From NCBI GenBank assembly GCA_046048895.1, contig JBJOFF010000003.1, positions 62,001 through 126,000 on the forward strand: DNA of 64,000 nt. Reading direction: 5' to 3'. This document shows, in pieces, positions 1 through 8,935 of this stretch. Positions within the stretch are counted from its first letter, which is position 1. Every line of letters begins with the position of its first letter. Below the pieces are notes generated by a model, which did no database searches, had not been told where the DNA came from, and worked only from the letters and a program-made list of their open reading frames with translations. Position numbers and translations under genes: made by a program. This DNA comes from ZLKRG08 sp046048895 (GTDB taxonomy: Bacteria; Actinomycetota; Actinomycetes; Nanopelagicales; Nanopelagicaceae).

Positions 1-1
1 C

Positions 2-610
2 CGAGTTGAGGGCGAAACTGTGGGAATCATCGCGAATCAACCACAGCAATTAGCAGGTACATTAGATATTGATTCATCGGAAAAAGCGGCGAGATTCTTA
101 CGCTTCTGCGATGCCTTTAATATTCCAATTATTACTTTGGTTGACGTGCCAGGTTTCTTGCCAGGCACCGAACAAGAGTGGGATGGCATTATTCGCCGCG
201 GCGCTAAGTTGCTTTACGCATATGCAGAAGCCACCGTGCCGCTAGTAACACTCGTAACTCGTAAGGCTTATGGCGGCGCTTACATCGTTATGGGTTCAAA
301 GCAAATTGGCGGCGACGTAGTATTTGCATGGCCTACGGCAGAGATTGCGGTTATGGGTGGCCAAGGCGCAGTTAATATTCTTTATCGCAAAGAGATTGCT
401 GAAGCTAAAGATCCAGAAGCGATGCGAGCTCAATTAGTAGCCGAATACAACGAATCTCTAGCTAATCCATATAACGCGGCAGAGCGCGGCATTGTTGATG
501 CAGTTATTGAACCAAATCAATCCCGTGAATACATCACTAAAGTACTTCGCACCTTAAAAACAAAACGAGATTCTCTGCCACCTCGCAAGCACGGAAATAT
601 TCCACTATGA
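2..610 (+). CDS. pccB: Acyl-CoA carboxylase carboxyltransferase (beta) subunit, 3' part
   Basis: Carboxyltransferase half of an acetyl/propionyl-CoA carboxylase: moves CO2 from biotin to an acyl-CoA, giving malonyl- or methylmalonyl-CoA in the cytosol. The window cuts off the N-terminal part; the reading frame is open from base 2, so the GTG at 20 is internal. Visible are the second carboxyltransferase-lobe motifs IANQP, LDIDSSEKAARF, DVPGFLPGTEQE, YGGAYIVMGSK and AWPTAEIAVMGGQGAVNI. The stop overlaps the start of the epsilon subunit gene (ATGA), and the alpha subunit lies two genes on, so the complex is encoded together. Acetyl- versus propionyl-CoA preference cannot be told from the fragment. 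Confidence 0.93.
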   Translation, partial: RVEGETVGIIANQPQQLAGTLDIDSSEKAARFLRFCDAFNIPIITLVDVPGFLPGTEQEWDGIIRRGAKLLYAYAEATVPLVTLVTRKAYGGAYIVMGSKQIGGDVVFAWPTAEIAVMGGQGAVNILYRKEIAEAKDPEAMRAQLVAEYNESLANPYNAAERGIVDAVIEPNQSREYITKVLRTLKTKRDSLPPRKHGNIPL

Positions 611-795
611 CCGTGCGCTTTACGATTATTAGCGGCAAGCCAACGAATGAAGAGCTGGCTGTCATCACCCAAGTATTGAGTCAACATAAGCGTGTAGAGA
701 AAGACCCGATAGTTAAGCGCAGTACTTGGGCGCAGCCAATAATGCGTCCTGCAATGCCGCAATCGATCAAATTTGGCGCAGGTAGAAATATTTAA
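607..795 (+). CDS. accE: Acyl-CoA carboxylase epsilon subunit
   Basis: Small (62 aa) accessory subunit typical of actinobacterial acyl-CoA carboxylases, where it stabilises the alpha-beta assembly. Support: position directly after the beta subunit with a 4-base ATGA overlap, the PTNEELAVI stretch early in the protein, and a conserved tryptophan (WAQP) in the C-terminal third. The stop is fused to the maf start as TAATG. These proteins are poorly conserved, so the call depends partly on context. Confidence 0.82.
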   Translation: MTVRFTIISGKPTNEELAVITQVLSQHKRVEKDPIVKRSTWAQPIMRPAMPQSIKFGAGRNI

Positions 796-1400
796 TGCGT
801 TTAATTCTCGCTTCTCAATCTCCTTCACGCAAACGATTGTTAGAAGGCGCTGGATTGCACCCTGAAATTATCATTAGCCATGTTGATGAAGAGACTGACC
901 ACTTCAATGCGATGTCACCTGTAGACATGGTGATTGCACTTGCAATCACAAAAGCGCACACCGTGCGCGAACAAGTCGATGGCGATTGCATCATTATCGC
1001 CTGTGATTCCACATTCGAATTTGAAGGTGAGTCTTTCGGAAAACCAGAAACTCCAGAAATTGCAATTGCTCGTGCCAAAAGATTAAGTGGCAAAACTGGA
1101 TTACTACATACCGGACATTGCATCATTGATACCAAGCAAGGTCGTGAATTAGCTGATCGAGTAACCACTGCTGTTACTTTTGATGAATTAAATGAAGCGC
1201 TAATAAAAGATTATGTAGCCACAGGCGAACCACTAAAGGTCGCCGGAGGGTTCACATTAGATGGCTACTCCTCCCCATTCATCAGTGCCATTGATGGGGA
1301 TTACACAAACGTAGTCGGAATTTCTATGGCCTATTTGCGTAAGAGTTTGGAACACTTAGGCTATTCCTGGCCAGAAGCTAAGCGGATGGGAGCGAAATGA
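795..1400 (+). CDS. maf: Maf-family nucleoside triphosphate pyrophosphatase
   Basis: House-cleaning enzyme hydrolysing non-canonical or methylated nucleoside triphosphates to monophosphates and pyrophosphate. 201 aa, normal length. N-terminal LASQSPSRKRLLEGAG is the Maf phosphate-binding signature; DEETD near residue 30, ACDSTFEFEGESFGKP near residue 75 and LDGYSSPFI (actinobacterial Maf) near residue 155 complete the family pattern. It sits inside the carboxylase operon, overlapping accE (TAATG) and the alpha subunit (ATGA). This arrangement is common in Actinobacteria and probably reflects coupled translation, not a shared pathway. Confidence 0.92.
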   Translation: MRLILASQSPSRKRLLEGAGLHPEIIISHVDEETDHFNAMSPVDMVIALAITKAHTVREQVDGDCIIIACDSTFEFEGESFGKPETPEIAIARAKRLSGKTGLLHTGHCIIDTKQGRELADRVTTAVTFDELNEALIKDYVATGEPLKVAGGFTLDGYSSPFISAIDGDYTNVVGISMAYLRKSLEHLGYSWPEAKRMGAK

Positions 1401-3112
1401 AGCGGGTGTTGATTGCCAATCGCGGTGAGATTGCAGTCCGAGTAATTCGCGCCTGCCGAGATCACGGAATCGAATCTGTTGCTGTTTATTCAGATGAAGA
1501 CCGCACTTCAATTCATGCTTCAATGGCCGATGCTGCTTATTCATTAAAAGGCGTAACTGCGGCGCAGACCTATTTAAATATTGAGAAATTAATTGCAGCC
1601 GCTAAAGAATCTGGCGCAGATGCAGTGCATCCTGGATATGGATTCCTTTCTGAGAACGCCGACTTTGCGGAAGCGGTAATTTCAGCAGGATTAACTTGGA
1701 TCGGACCGCCGCCATCAGCTATTCGCGCGCTTGGAGATAAAGTCTCGGCGAGAAAAATTGCGTCAGCTGCTGGCGCCCCATTAGTTGCCGGCACCAAAGA
1801 TCCAGTGAACTCTCATGAAGAGGTTGTGGCTTTTGCAAAAGAACATGGTTTACCGGTTGCAATTAAAGCTGCACATGGCGGAGGCGGTCGTGGCTTAAAA
1901 GTTGCCCGCACCATCGAAGAGATTCCAGAGCTTTATGCCTCTGCGGTTCGCGAAGCGATTGCTGGCTTTGGACGTGGAGAATGTTTCGTCGAGCGCTACC
2001 TAGATAAGCCGCGCCACGTTGAAACTCAAGTATTGGTCGATAAACATGGCAATGCGGTTGTCGTCTCTACTCGAGATTGCTCTCTACAACGTCGTCATCA
2101 AAAACTTGTCGAAGAAGCACCAGCACCATTTTTAACAGCAACTCAAAATGAAGAGTTATACCGTGCAAGTAAAGCCATCATGAAAGAAGCGGGTTATATC
2201 GGAGCCGGAACCTGTGAATTCTTGGTTGGTATTGATGGAACAATTTCATTTCTAGAAGTAAATACCCGATTACAAGTCGAACATCCAGTGTCTGAAGAAG
2301 TAACTGGTCTTGATTTAGTTCGTCAACAATTTCGCATTGCTGAAGGTGAAACTCTTGGTTTTGGAGATCCAGAAATTCGCGGACATTCCATTGAATTTCG
2401 TATTAACGGAGAAGATCCCGGTCGTGGCTTCTTGCCGGCACCTGGCCAAATTACTGAGTGGCAGTTGCCGACTGGTCCTGGCGTACGTGTAGATGCTGGT
2501 TTCAAAAAAGATGATTCCATTGGCGGTAACTTTGACTCGCTGTTGGCAAAGTTAATCGTCACTGGCAGTACTCGTGAAGAAGCAATTTCACGCTCAAGAA
2601 GAGCGCTTGCTGAATTCAAAGTTGAAGGTTTAGCTACCGCGCTGCCGTTTCACCGCGCGATCTTGGAAGATGATAATTACACCAAGAATTTCAAGGTGTA
2701 TACCAGCTACATCGAAAATGAATTTGTAAATGAAATTCCACAGTACGAAGCAAGTTCACCAGTGGTACAGACTCATGCCGCACCAGAACATGTGATTACT
2801 GAAGTTAATGGACATCGATTTGAAGTGCTAGTACATGCACCAGAACCAGTTCATAAGAGACATCGGGCACGTAAAGGTGCAACTGGTGGCGCTACCGGAG
2901 ATGGTTTGCTTGCTCCAATGCAAGGAACCGTCGTTAAAATTGCTGTTTCTGAGGGCGATCAAGTGGAAAAGGGCGAATTAATAATTGTCCTTGAAGCAAT
3001 GAAGATGGAGCAACCACTGACCGCGCATAAATCAGGCAAAGTTTCTAAATTGGTTGTTGAGATTGGTGAAACAGTTGCCAGCGGCACCGCGCTTTGTCTT
3101 ATTCTCGATTAA
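1397..3112 (+). CDS. accA: Acyl-CoA carboxylase alpha subunit (biotin carboxylase + biotin carrier)
   Basis: ATP-dependent carboxylation of biotin for the carboxyltransferase encoded upstream. 571 aa, the usual actinobacterial fusion. Biotin carboxylase N-domain (IANRGEIAVRVIRA) fills residues 1-115, ATP-grasp follows with the glycine-rich loop HGGGGRG near 160-166 and EVNTRLQVEHPVSE near 300, then the biotin carboxylase C-domain. The biotinyl carrier domain is C-terminal, with acceptor Lys about 536 in EAMKMEQ. The start overlaps the maf stop (ATGA). Gene order beta-epsilon-maf-alpha implies one transcript and a balanced subunit ratio. Confidence 0.95.
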   Translation: MKRVLIANRGEIAVRVIRACRDHGIESVAVYSDEDRTSIHASMADAAYSLKGVTAAQTYLNIEKLIAAAKESGADAVHPGYGFLSENADFAEAVISAGLTWIGPPPSAIRALGDKVSARKIASAAGAPLVAGTKDPVNSHEEVVAFAKEHGLPVAIKAAHGGGGRGLKVARTIEEIPELYASAVREAIAGFGRGECFVERYLDKPRHVETQVLVDKHGNAVVVSTRDCSLQRRHQKLVEEAPAPFLTATQNEELYRASKAIMKEAGYIGAGTCEFLVGIDGTISFLEVNTRLQVEHPVSEEVTGLDLVRQQFRIAEGETLGFGDPEIRGHSIEFRINGEDPGRGFLPAPGQITEWQLPTGPGVRVDAGFKKDDSIGGNFDSLLAKLIVTGSTREEAISRSRRALAEFKVEGLATALPFHRAILEDDNYTKNFKVYTSYIENEFVNEIPQYEASSPVVQTHAAPEHVITEVNGHRFEVLVHAPEPVHKRHRARKGATGGATGDGLLAPMQGTVVKIAVSEGDQVEKGELIIVLEAMKMEQPLTAHKSGKVSKLVVEIGETVASGTALCLILD

Positions 3113-3128
3113 TAACTAAATTAGGTGC

Positions 3129-4730
3129 ATGAACCGCATCGAAATCGAAAATTGGATTACTGATGATCCTGATCCAAAGACTGCTGCCGAACTTCAAAAA
3201 TTATTAGATGCAAACGATGAAGCGGCGCTCGATAAATTATTTGCTGGATTTTTAACTTTCGGTACCGCGGGACTTCGTGGCCCAATTGCTCCGGGTCCAT
3301 CTGGCATGAATCGTGCAGTAGTAGGTCGTACCGCGGCTGCAATTGCGCAATACATGAAAGAACGCAATTTAACTTCTGTGGTAATTGGTAGAGATGCGCG
3401 TTATGGATCTGAAGATTTCACTAAAGAGAGCGCCGAGATTTTAAGTGGCGCAGGTATGCAGGTGAGCGTTTTACCTCGTCCGCTTCCTACACCGGTATTA
3501 GCGCATGCGGTAAAAATATTAGGTGCAAATGTTGGAATCATGGTTACTGCCAGCCATAACCCACCAATGGATAATGGCTATAAGGTCTATTTAAATGCCG
3601 AAGTTGATGGCATTAAATACCAAGGTTCTCAAATCATTACCCCTACAGATAAATTGATTTCAGCAGAGATAGATAAAATTAACTCCTTAAAGGGCCAACC
3701 TCGCGGTACTCAATGGAAGAACTTAAATGACGAAGTTTTTAATGATTATGTAGCGCGTACTGCCGAAATTGGTAAGACTCCCGGAAAATTAAAGATTGTC
3801 TATACCGCTATGCATGGCGTTGGTTTAGAAACGGTCCAAGCGGTATTTAAGAAAGCTGGTTTTAATCCACCAATTTTGGTAGAAGAGCAAGCTCATCCAG
3901 ACCCAGATTTCCCAACCGTCTCTTTTCCTAATCCAGAGGAACCCGGCGCTATTGATTTAAGTTTGGCAAAAGCTAAATCGGTTGGTGCGGATCTAGTGAT
4001 TGCAAATGATCCAGATGCTGATCGTTGTGCTGCTGCCATCAACGATCCCAAACATGGATGGCGCATGCTCAAAGGCGATGAGATTGGAATCTTGTTGGGC
4101 GACTGGATTGCCCGAACCAACCCAGGAAACTATGGAAATTCAATCGTTTCCTCTTCGGGTTTAAGCAAAATATGTAAGCACTACGGACGCAATTTCCGTG
4201 AGACGTTAACAGGTTTCAAATACTTGGCACAGATTCCTAATTTAGCTTTTGCGTATGAAGAAGCGATTGGATATTCAGTTGATAGCGCCTGTGTTGCAGA
4301 TAAAGATGGAGTAAGTGCTGCAATCGCGCTGGCCCAACTAGCTGAAGAGCTAGCTGCAAATGGCCAGACTATCCATGATCGCTTACAAGAAATCTGGGGC
4401 TTGATCGGTTTTCATGCCACAGAGCAGATTTCTATTCGCGTAGAAAACATAAAATTAGTTAGTAAAGTTTTAGAAAAATTGCGCTCTAATCCGCCGAAAG
4501 ATATCGCTGGTTTTGCAGTCACTGCTATTGATGATTTGGCAAAGCCAACTAATGAACTGCCACCGACTGATGGTTTGCGGATCTGGCTAGGCGACGTACG
4601 TGTAATAGTTCGCCCTTCCGGAACCGAGCCAAAGATGAAGTGTTACATTGAAGTGATTAGCGCAACTGAAGATGAGGCCAATGAAAAACTTGCCACATTA
4701 CGTGGCCCCCTGAAAGAATTGCTCTCTTAG
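3129..4730 (+). CDS. Alpha-D-phosphohexomutase family protein (likely phosphopentomutase/phosphoglucomutase)
   Basis: Phosphosugar mutase shifting phosphate between C1 and C6 (or C5) through a phosphoserine. 533 aa, all four family domains: catalytic Ser about 142 in TASHNPP, metal-binding aspartates about 294-298 in NDPDADR, sugar-binding EEAIGY near 373, and phosphate-binding RPSGTEPK near the C-terminus. It starts 16 bases after the carboxylase gene and is followed after 13 bases by deoC. Since no DeoB is visible in the window, the context suggests it converts (deoxy)ribose-1-phosphate to the 5-phosphate in nucleoside breakdown. The family alone would equally allow phosphoglucomutase or phosphomannomutase activity. 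Confidence 0.85.
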   Translation: MNRIEIENWITDDPDPKTAAELQKLLDANDEAALDKLFAGFLTFGTAGLRGPIAPGPSGMNRAVVGRTAAAIAQYMKERNLTSVVIGRDARYGSEDFTKESAEILSGAGMQVSVLPRPLPTPVLAHAVKILGANVGIMVTASHNPPMDNGYKVYLNAEVDGIKYQGSQIITPTDKLISAEIDKINSLKGQPRGTQWKNLNDEVFNDYVARTAEIGKTPGKLKIVYTAMHGVGLETVQAVFKKAGFNPPILVEEQAHPDPDFPTVSFPNPEEPGAIDLSLAKAKSVGADLVIANDPDADRCAAAINDPKHGWRMLKGDEIGILLGDWIARTNPGNYGNSIVSSSGLSKICKHYGRNFRETLTGFKYLAQIPNLAFAYEEAIGYSVDSACVADKDGVSAAIALAQLAEELAANGQTIHDRLQEIWGLIGFHATEQISIRVENIKLVSKVLEKLRSNPPKDIAGFAVTAIDDLAKPTNELPPTDGLRIWLGDVRVIVRPSGTEPKMKCYIEVISATEDEANEKLATLRGPLKELLS

Positions 4731-4743
4731 CGAGGAGGCTAAA

Positions 4744-5691
4744 TTGCAATTCTTTGGGCTGGTAGATGGCTCTGAAAACTCGCTTAAGTCATTCTTAAAT
4801 AACCTACCTTCGGTTGATCAAGTTGGTGCAGATGCGCGCGCGGCCACTCTGGGTACTCGAAGTATCAAAACTTCTAGCAAAGCTTGGGCAATCGACACTG
4901 CTATCTCAATGGTGGACTTAACCACTTTGGAAGGAGCAGATACTCCTGGAAAAGTTAAAGCGCTCTGCACCAAAGCGGTGCGACCAGATCCAACAGACCC
5001 AACTGTGCCAAGTGTTGGCGCAGTCTGTGTCTACAACGATATGGTTAAAGTTGCCCGCACTCATTTAGATTTAATTGGTGGCAAGGAGATTCCAGTTGCA
5101 GCGGTCTCCACTGCATTCCCTTCTGGCCGCGCATCAATGGCAGTTAAATTGCAGGATACTCAAGATGCAATCGATGCCGGTGCCACCGAAATTGATATGG
5201 TGATTGATCGCGGAGCATTTTTATCTGGCCGCTTGGGAGAAGTCTTTGATGAGATTGTAAAAATTAAAGCAATCTGCGGCGAAAAGGCGCATCTGAAAGT
5301 GATCTTCGAAACCGGAGAGCTAGTTACATATGACAATGTACGTAAAGCATCTTATCTAGCCATGCTTGCTGGTGGAGATTTCATCAAAACTTCAACGGGC
5401 AAAGTCACGCCAGCTGCTACCCCACCTGTTGTGATGATTATGTTGGAAGCGGTTCGTGATTTTCGAGAGCTAACTGGACATCAAGTTGGGGTAAAACCTG
5501 CCGGCGGAATCCGCACCACCAAAGATGCAATTAAACAATTAGTGCTGGTTAATGAGACGGCAGGTCCAGATTGGTTAAACAACAAATATTTCCGTATCGG
5601 AGCTAGCGCGTTGTTAAACGATCTCCTGCTTCAAAGAATGAAACTATCCGATGGCTACTATGAGAGCCCTAACTACGTGACTCTAGATTAA
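4744..5691 (+). CDS. deoC: Deoxyribose-phosphate aldolase
   Basis: Cleaves 2-deoxyribose-5-phosphate to glyceraldehyde-3-phosphate and acetaldehyde, the exit of deoxynucleoside catabolism into glycolysis. 315 aa. Schiff-base Lys about 215 in FIKTSTGK, second active-site Lys about 251 in GVKPAGG, acidic residues in TEIDMVIDRG near 148-157. It carries some 50 extra N-terminal residues compared with the roughly 260-aa enterobacterial enzyme. The TTG start is supported by a strong GAGGAGG ribosome-binding site at 4732-4738. Acetaldehyde is probably taken by the aldehyde dehydrogenase just downstream. Confidence 0.95.
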   Translation: MQFFGLVDGSENSLKSFLNNLPSVDQVGADARAATLGTRSIKTSSKAWAIDTAISMVDLTTLEGADTPGKVKALCTKAVRPDPTDPTVPSVGAVCVYNDMVKVARTHLDLIGGKEIPVAAVSTAFPSGRASMAVKLQDTQDAIDAGATEIDMVIDRGAFLSGRLGEVFDEIVKIKAICGEKAHLKVIFETGELVTYDNVRKASYLAMLAGGDFIKTSTGKVTPAATPPVVMIMLEAVRDFRELTGHQVGVKPAGGIRTTKDAIKQLVLVNETAGPDWLNNKYFRIGASALLNDLLLQRMKLSDGYYESPNYVTLD

Positions 5692-5701
5692 GGGGAACTA
5701 A

Positions 5702-7144
5702 ATGAATTTCGAATACGCGCCCGCCCCTGAATCGAAGTCAATCGTTAAAATCGATAAGGAATACGGACATTTCATCAATGGAAAATTCGTAAAAGGTAAA
5801 AAGCATTTCGCCACAATTAACCCAGCAACCGAAGAGGTGCTCTCGCAGATTGCAAATGGCGATAAGAATGATATTGATAAAGCAGTTCAGGCTGCGCAAC
5901 TTGCATACACAAAAGTTTGGTCAAAATTATCTGGCGCCGAACGTGGAAAATATCTTTATCGAATTGCGCGAATCATGCAGGAACGTGCTCGCGAATTTGC
6001 AGTTCTTGAGACTATGGATAATGGCAAGCCAATCCGCGAAACTAGAGATATAGATATCCCGCTAGTTGCAGCGCATTTCTTCTATCACGCAGGTTGGGCA
6101 GATAAATTAGATTATGCAGGTGTTGGCAGCTCACCCAAAGCGCATGGCGTAGTTGGCCAAATAATTCCTTGGAACTTTCCACTTTTGATGTTGGCTTGGA
6201 AGGTTGCGCCCGCTCTTGCTACCGGAAATACTGTGGTTTTAAAGCCTGCAGAGAGCACTCCGCTAACAGCACTGCTATTTGCCGAAGTTTGTCAGCAAGC
6301 AGAGCTGCCAGCGGGCGTAGTAAATATTGTTACTGGCGCCGGAGAGACTGGAGCTGCGTTGGTAAACCATCCTGGCGTAGCAAAAATTGCCTTTACCGGT
6401 TCCACTGAAGTTGGTAAATCTATTGCTAGAGCGATAGCAGATACTAAGAAAGTTGCCACTCTGGAACTTGGCGGCAAAGGCGCGAATATTATTTTTGAAG
6501 ATGCGGCAATTGATCAAGCTGTTGAAGGCATCGTAAATGGGATTTTCTTTAATCAAGGCCATGTCTGCTGCGCAGGTTCTAGGCTCTTAGTTCAAGAGAA
6601 TGTTGCAGATGAAGTTATCAAGAAATTGCAGCGCCGCATGGAGCAGATTCGTCTAGGAGATCCATTAGATAAGAACACCGATATTGGCGCGATTAATTCA
6701 AAAGCACAATTAGATAAAATTCAAGAGTTAGCTGCAGCCGGAAGCGCAGAAGGTGGAGAGATCTGGTCTCCTAAATGCGAAATCCCTAAAAATGGTTTCT
6801 GGTTTGCGCCAACAATTTTCACGGGAGTTACTCAAGCCCACCGCATTGCCCGCGAAGAGATTTTCGGTCCGGTGCTTTCTGTAATTACCTTCCGCACTCC
6901 ACAAGAGGCGATTGAAAAAGCAAATAACACCCCTTATGGACTCTCTGCAGGCATCTGGTCTGAAAAGGGTTCCAAAGTTCTATGGGCAGCACAGCAACTT
7001 CGTGCTGGCGTAATTTGGGCTAATACCTTTAACAAATTTGATCCGGCATCTCCATTTGGAGGTTATAAAGAATCGGGTTGGGGTCGCGAAGGCGGACGTC
7101 ACGGTTTAGCTGCTTACTTAAAAGCTGAAGGGCAGGTTAAGTAA
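5702..7144 (+). CDS. NAD(P)-dependent aldehyde dehydrogenase, catalytic partner
   Basis: Oxidises an aldehyde to the acid; next to deoC the likely substrate is acetaldehyde. 480 aa, full length: PWNFP near 156-160, cofactor-binding FTGSTEVGK near 231-239, general-base Glu about 255 in LELGGKG and nucleophile Cys about 289 in QGHVCCAG. AAGGGGAA before the start is the ribosome-binding site. The stop at 7142-7144 abuts the ATG of a second, half-length aldehyde dehydrogenase gene. Together they match the layout of ALDH16, a two-domain enzyme with one catalytic and one non-catalytic half, here apparently split over two genes (inference). Confidence 0.92.
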   Translation: MNFEYAPAPESKSIVKIDKEYGHFINGKFVKGKKHFATINPATEEVLSQIANGDKNDIDKAVQAAQLAYTKVWSKLSGAERGKYLYRIARIMQERAREFAVLETMDNGKPIRETRDIDIPLVAAHFFYHAGWADKLDYAGVGSSPKAHGVVGQIIPWNFPLLMLAWKVAPALATGNTVVLKPAESTPLTALLFAEVCQQAELPAGVVNIVTGAGETGAALVNHPGVAKIAFTGSTEVGKSIARAIADTKKVATLELGGKGANIIFEDAAIDQAVEGIVNGIFFNQGHVCCAGSRLLVQENVADEVIKKLQRRMEQIRLGDPLDKNTDIGAINSKAQLDKIQELAAAGSAEGGEIWSPKCEIPKNGFWFAPTIFTGVTQAHRIAREEIFGPVLSVITFRTPQEAIEKANNTPYGLSAGIWSEKGSKVLWAAQQLRAGVIWANTFNKFDPASPFGGYKESGWGREGGRHGLAAYLKAEGQVK

Positions 7145-7957
7145 ATGTCACGTATAGATGTTAAAAAAACTTACAAGCTATATATAAATGGCGCATTCCC
7201 ACGCTCTGAATCTGGTCGAGTTTTTGAAGTAAAGAACGCTAAGGGTCAATTTATTGCCAATCCTGCGTTGGCTTCTCGTAAAGATTTACGTGATGCCGTG
7301 GTCGCAGCTCGTGGTGCATTTGGAAAGTGGAGTGGATCTACTGCCTATTTACGCGGCCAGATTCTCTATCGGATTGCAGAGATGCTCGAAGGTAGACGCG
7401 ATCAATTCGATGCAGAGTTAAAGGCAATCGGTGATAAATCAAAGATTGATGAGGTTATAGATTTAATTGTTTGGTATGCCGGATGGAGCGATAAGTTAGC
7501 CGCACTAAATGGGGTAACAAATCCAGTATCAGGTCCGTTCTATAACTTCACTACTCCGGATTCACTTGGGGTAGTTGGAGTAATTTCAAAGCCAAATTTC
7601 TTAGAATTTATTGATGCTCTGATGTCAGTAATTGTCAGTGGCAATACTGCCGTGATTGTGGCGCCTGATGCACTAGCAATTCCAGCCATGAGTTTTGCTG
7701 AAGTGTTGGCAACCAGTGATCTTCCTGCTGGCGTGGTAAATATTCTTACTGGAAAAATTGAAGAACTTGCGCCATGGATGGCTTCGCATATGGATATCGA
7801 TGGATTAGATATCTCGGGTGCGAAGAAGTCAGGAGCGCTGAAAGTTGCGGCTGCCGAGAATTTAAAGCTAGTTTATTCCTTTACGAAAGTTAAGCACCCA
7901 GCCCGCATTTTGGCTTTCATGGAAGCCAAAACCATCTGGCATACCGTCGGAATTTAA
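7145..7957 (+). CDS. Catalytically dead, half-length aldehyde dehydrogenase homologue
   Basis: 270 aa against about 480 for the family. It keeps the N-terminal cofactor-binding half (YINGAFPRSESGRVFEV, GNTAVIVAP, LPAGVVNILTG) but PWNFP is replaced by KPNFLEF, the FTGS loop by LDISGAKKSG, and the protein contains no cysteine, so it lacks the nucleophile. It begins on the base after the preceding gene's stop, indicating translational coupling. Sequence and position suggest a structural or regulatory partner of the active enzyme, like the C-terminal half of ALDH16. A decayed duplicate is less likely because the frame is intact. The stop overlaps the convergent nucleoside hydrolase stop. Confidence 0.85.
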   Translation: MSRIDVKKTYKLYINGAFPRSESGRVFEVKNAKGQFIANPALASRKDLRDAVVAARGAFGKWSGSTAYLRGQILYRIAEMLEGRRDQFDAELKAIGDKSKIDEVIDLIVWYAGWSDKLAALNGVTNPVSGPFYNFTTPDSLGVVGVISKPNFLEFIDALMSVIVSGNTAVIVAPDALAIPAMSFAEVLATSDLPAGVVNILTGKIEELAPWMASHMDIDGLDISGAKKSGALKVAAAENLKLVYSFTKVKHPARILAFMEAKTIWHTVGI

Positions 7958-8904
7958 CTCCAGTTTGAATCTACAGTTTTAAACCAGAGCTCTCTAAACT
8001 CTTCTGCATCTAAATCTAAAATAACTTTCGTTCGCGCTGCGCCTGGAATTCGGCGTGGTTCGATCATGAGTTCTAACCGCGGCCTGCGATCGACAACTGT
8101 CATGCCGCGAACTAAACCATGCGCTACCTCTACCCCAACATCCAACATCTCGCTCTTTAATAAAGCCGGACGGATTACAGCAGCAACCGCTCCATAGTCA
8201 CCCAAAGTTACGCTTTGGCCTAAACGCTTTATGCAGGATTTCAATAACTTGCCTGCGAATTGCGCAGATGAATCAGAACTTTCAGATAAGCGAACTGCTT
8301 CGGATTCGTTAACTAAAGGATGATAAAACACATCTAATCCATACATTGTGATTGGAATGCCACTTCGAAAGACGATATCGGCAGCTTCTGGATCGTGCCA
8401 AATATTAAATTCTGCCATCGCGGTGGCATTGCCAACCGAAGCTGAGCCACCCATTAAGCAGATCTCTTTTAATTTCTTTGCGCTTTCAGGGTAAGTGGTG
8501 ATGAAATTTGCAATATTGGTAAGTGGTGCAACTGGCACCAAAGTAACCGGTTCAGTGCTCGCTTCAACTAAATCTCGAATTAAATCAATCGCACTTCTCG
8601 GGTCCATTTTGCGATTAGATTCCCGAAGCCCCAAATCACCCATGCCATCCTTGCCATGAATATGTTCGGCATAAAGCGGTTCTTCAACCAATGGCCTAGT
8701 CGCACCCATTGCAACCGGAATATCTGCAGCGCCAGCGGCATCCAAAACAATCATGGTGTTCTTAACTACTTGGTGCACATTGGTATTGCCATCTACGCAG
8801 GTAATTCCCAAGAGCTTCACCTCTTGATTCTTAGCGGCAAAGAGGACCGCAAATGCATCATCAAATCCAGTATCTACATCAAGAATAATTGGGTGCTGCT
8901 TCAT
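7954..8904 (-). CDS. Inosine-uridine-preferring nucleoside hydrolase family protein
   Basis: Hydrolyses the N-glycosidic bond of ribonucleosides to free base and ribose. 316 aa. The N-terminal DVDTGFDDAFA carries the calcium-binding DxDxxxDD signature; LGITCVDGN, LVPVAPLTNIA and an AEFNIWHDPEAA region near 163-174 follow the family pattern. It is divergent from the ribokinase gene 31 bases away, so released ribose could be phosphorylated at once. No ribosome-binding site precedes the ATG; a TAGACT -10 motif ends 8 bases upstream, suggesting a leaderless transcript. Base specificity cannot be read from sequence. Confidence 0.92.
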   Translation of the reverse strand: MKQHPIILDVDTGFDDAFAVLFAAKNQEVKLLGITCVDGNTNVHQVVKNTMIVLDAAGAADIPVAMGATRPLVEEPLYAEHIHGKDGMGDLGLRESNRKMDPRSAIDLIRDLVEASTEPVTLVPVAPLTNIANFITTYPESAKKLKEICLMGGSASVGNATAMAEFNIWHDPEAADIVFRSGIPITMYGLDVFYHPLVNESEAVRLSESSDSSAQFAGKLLKSCIKRLGQSVTLGDYGAVAAVIRPALLKSEMLDVGVEVAHGLVRGMTVVDRRPRLELMIEPRRIPGAARTKVILDLDAEEFRELWFKTVDSNWS

Positions 8905-8912
8905 AATTCGAA

Positions 8913-8928
8913 AGTCTAACCATAGAAT
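8913..8928. promoter_or_regulatory. Divergent leaderless-type -10 boxes
   Basis: Only 31 bases separate the divergent nucleoside hydrolase (ATG at 8904, minus) and ribokinase (ATG at 8936, plus). TAGACT reads on the minus strand at 8913-8918, 8 bases before one ATG; TAGAAT reads on the plus strand at 8923-8928, 7 bases before the other. Neither gene has a purine-rich ribosome-binding site. Both spacings put transcription starts at or next to the start codon. No convincing -35 boxes were seen. Confidence 0.55.
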
Positions 8929-8935
8929 TACTGTT

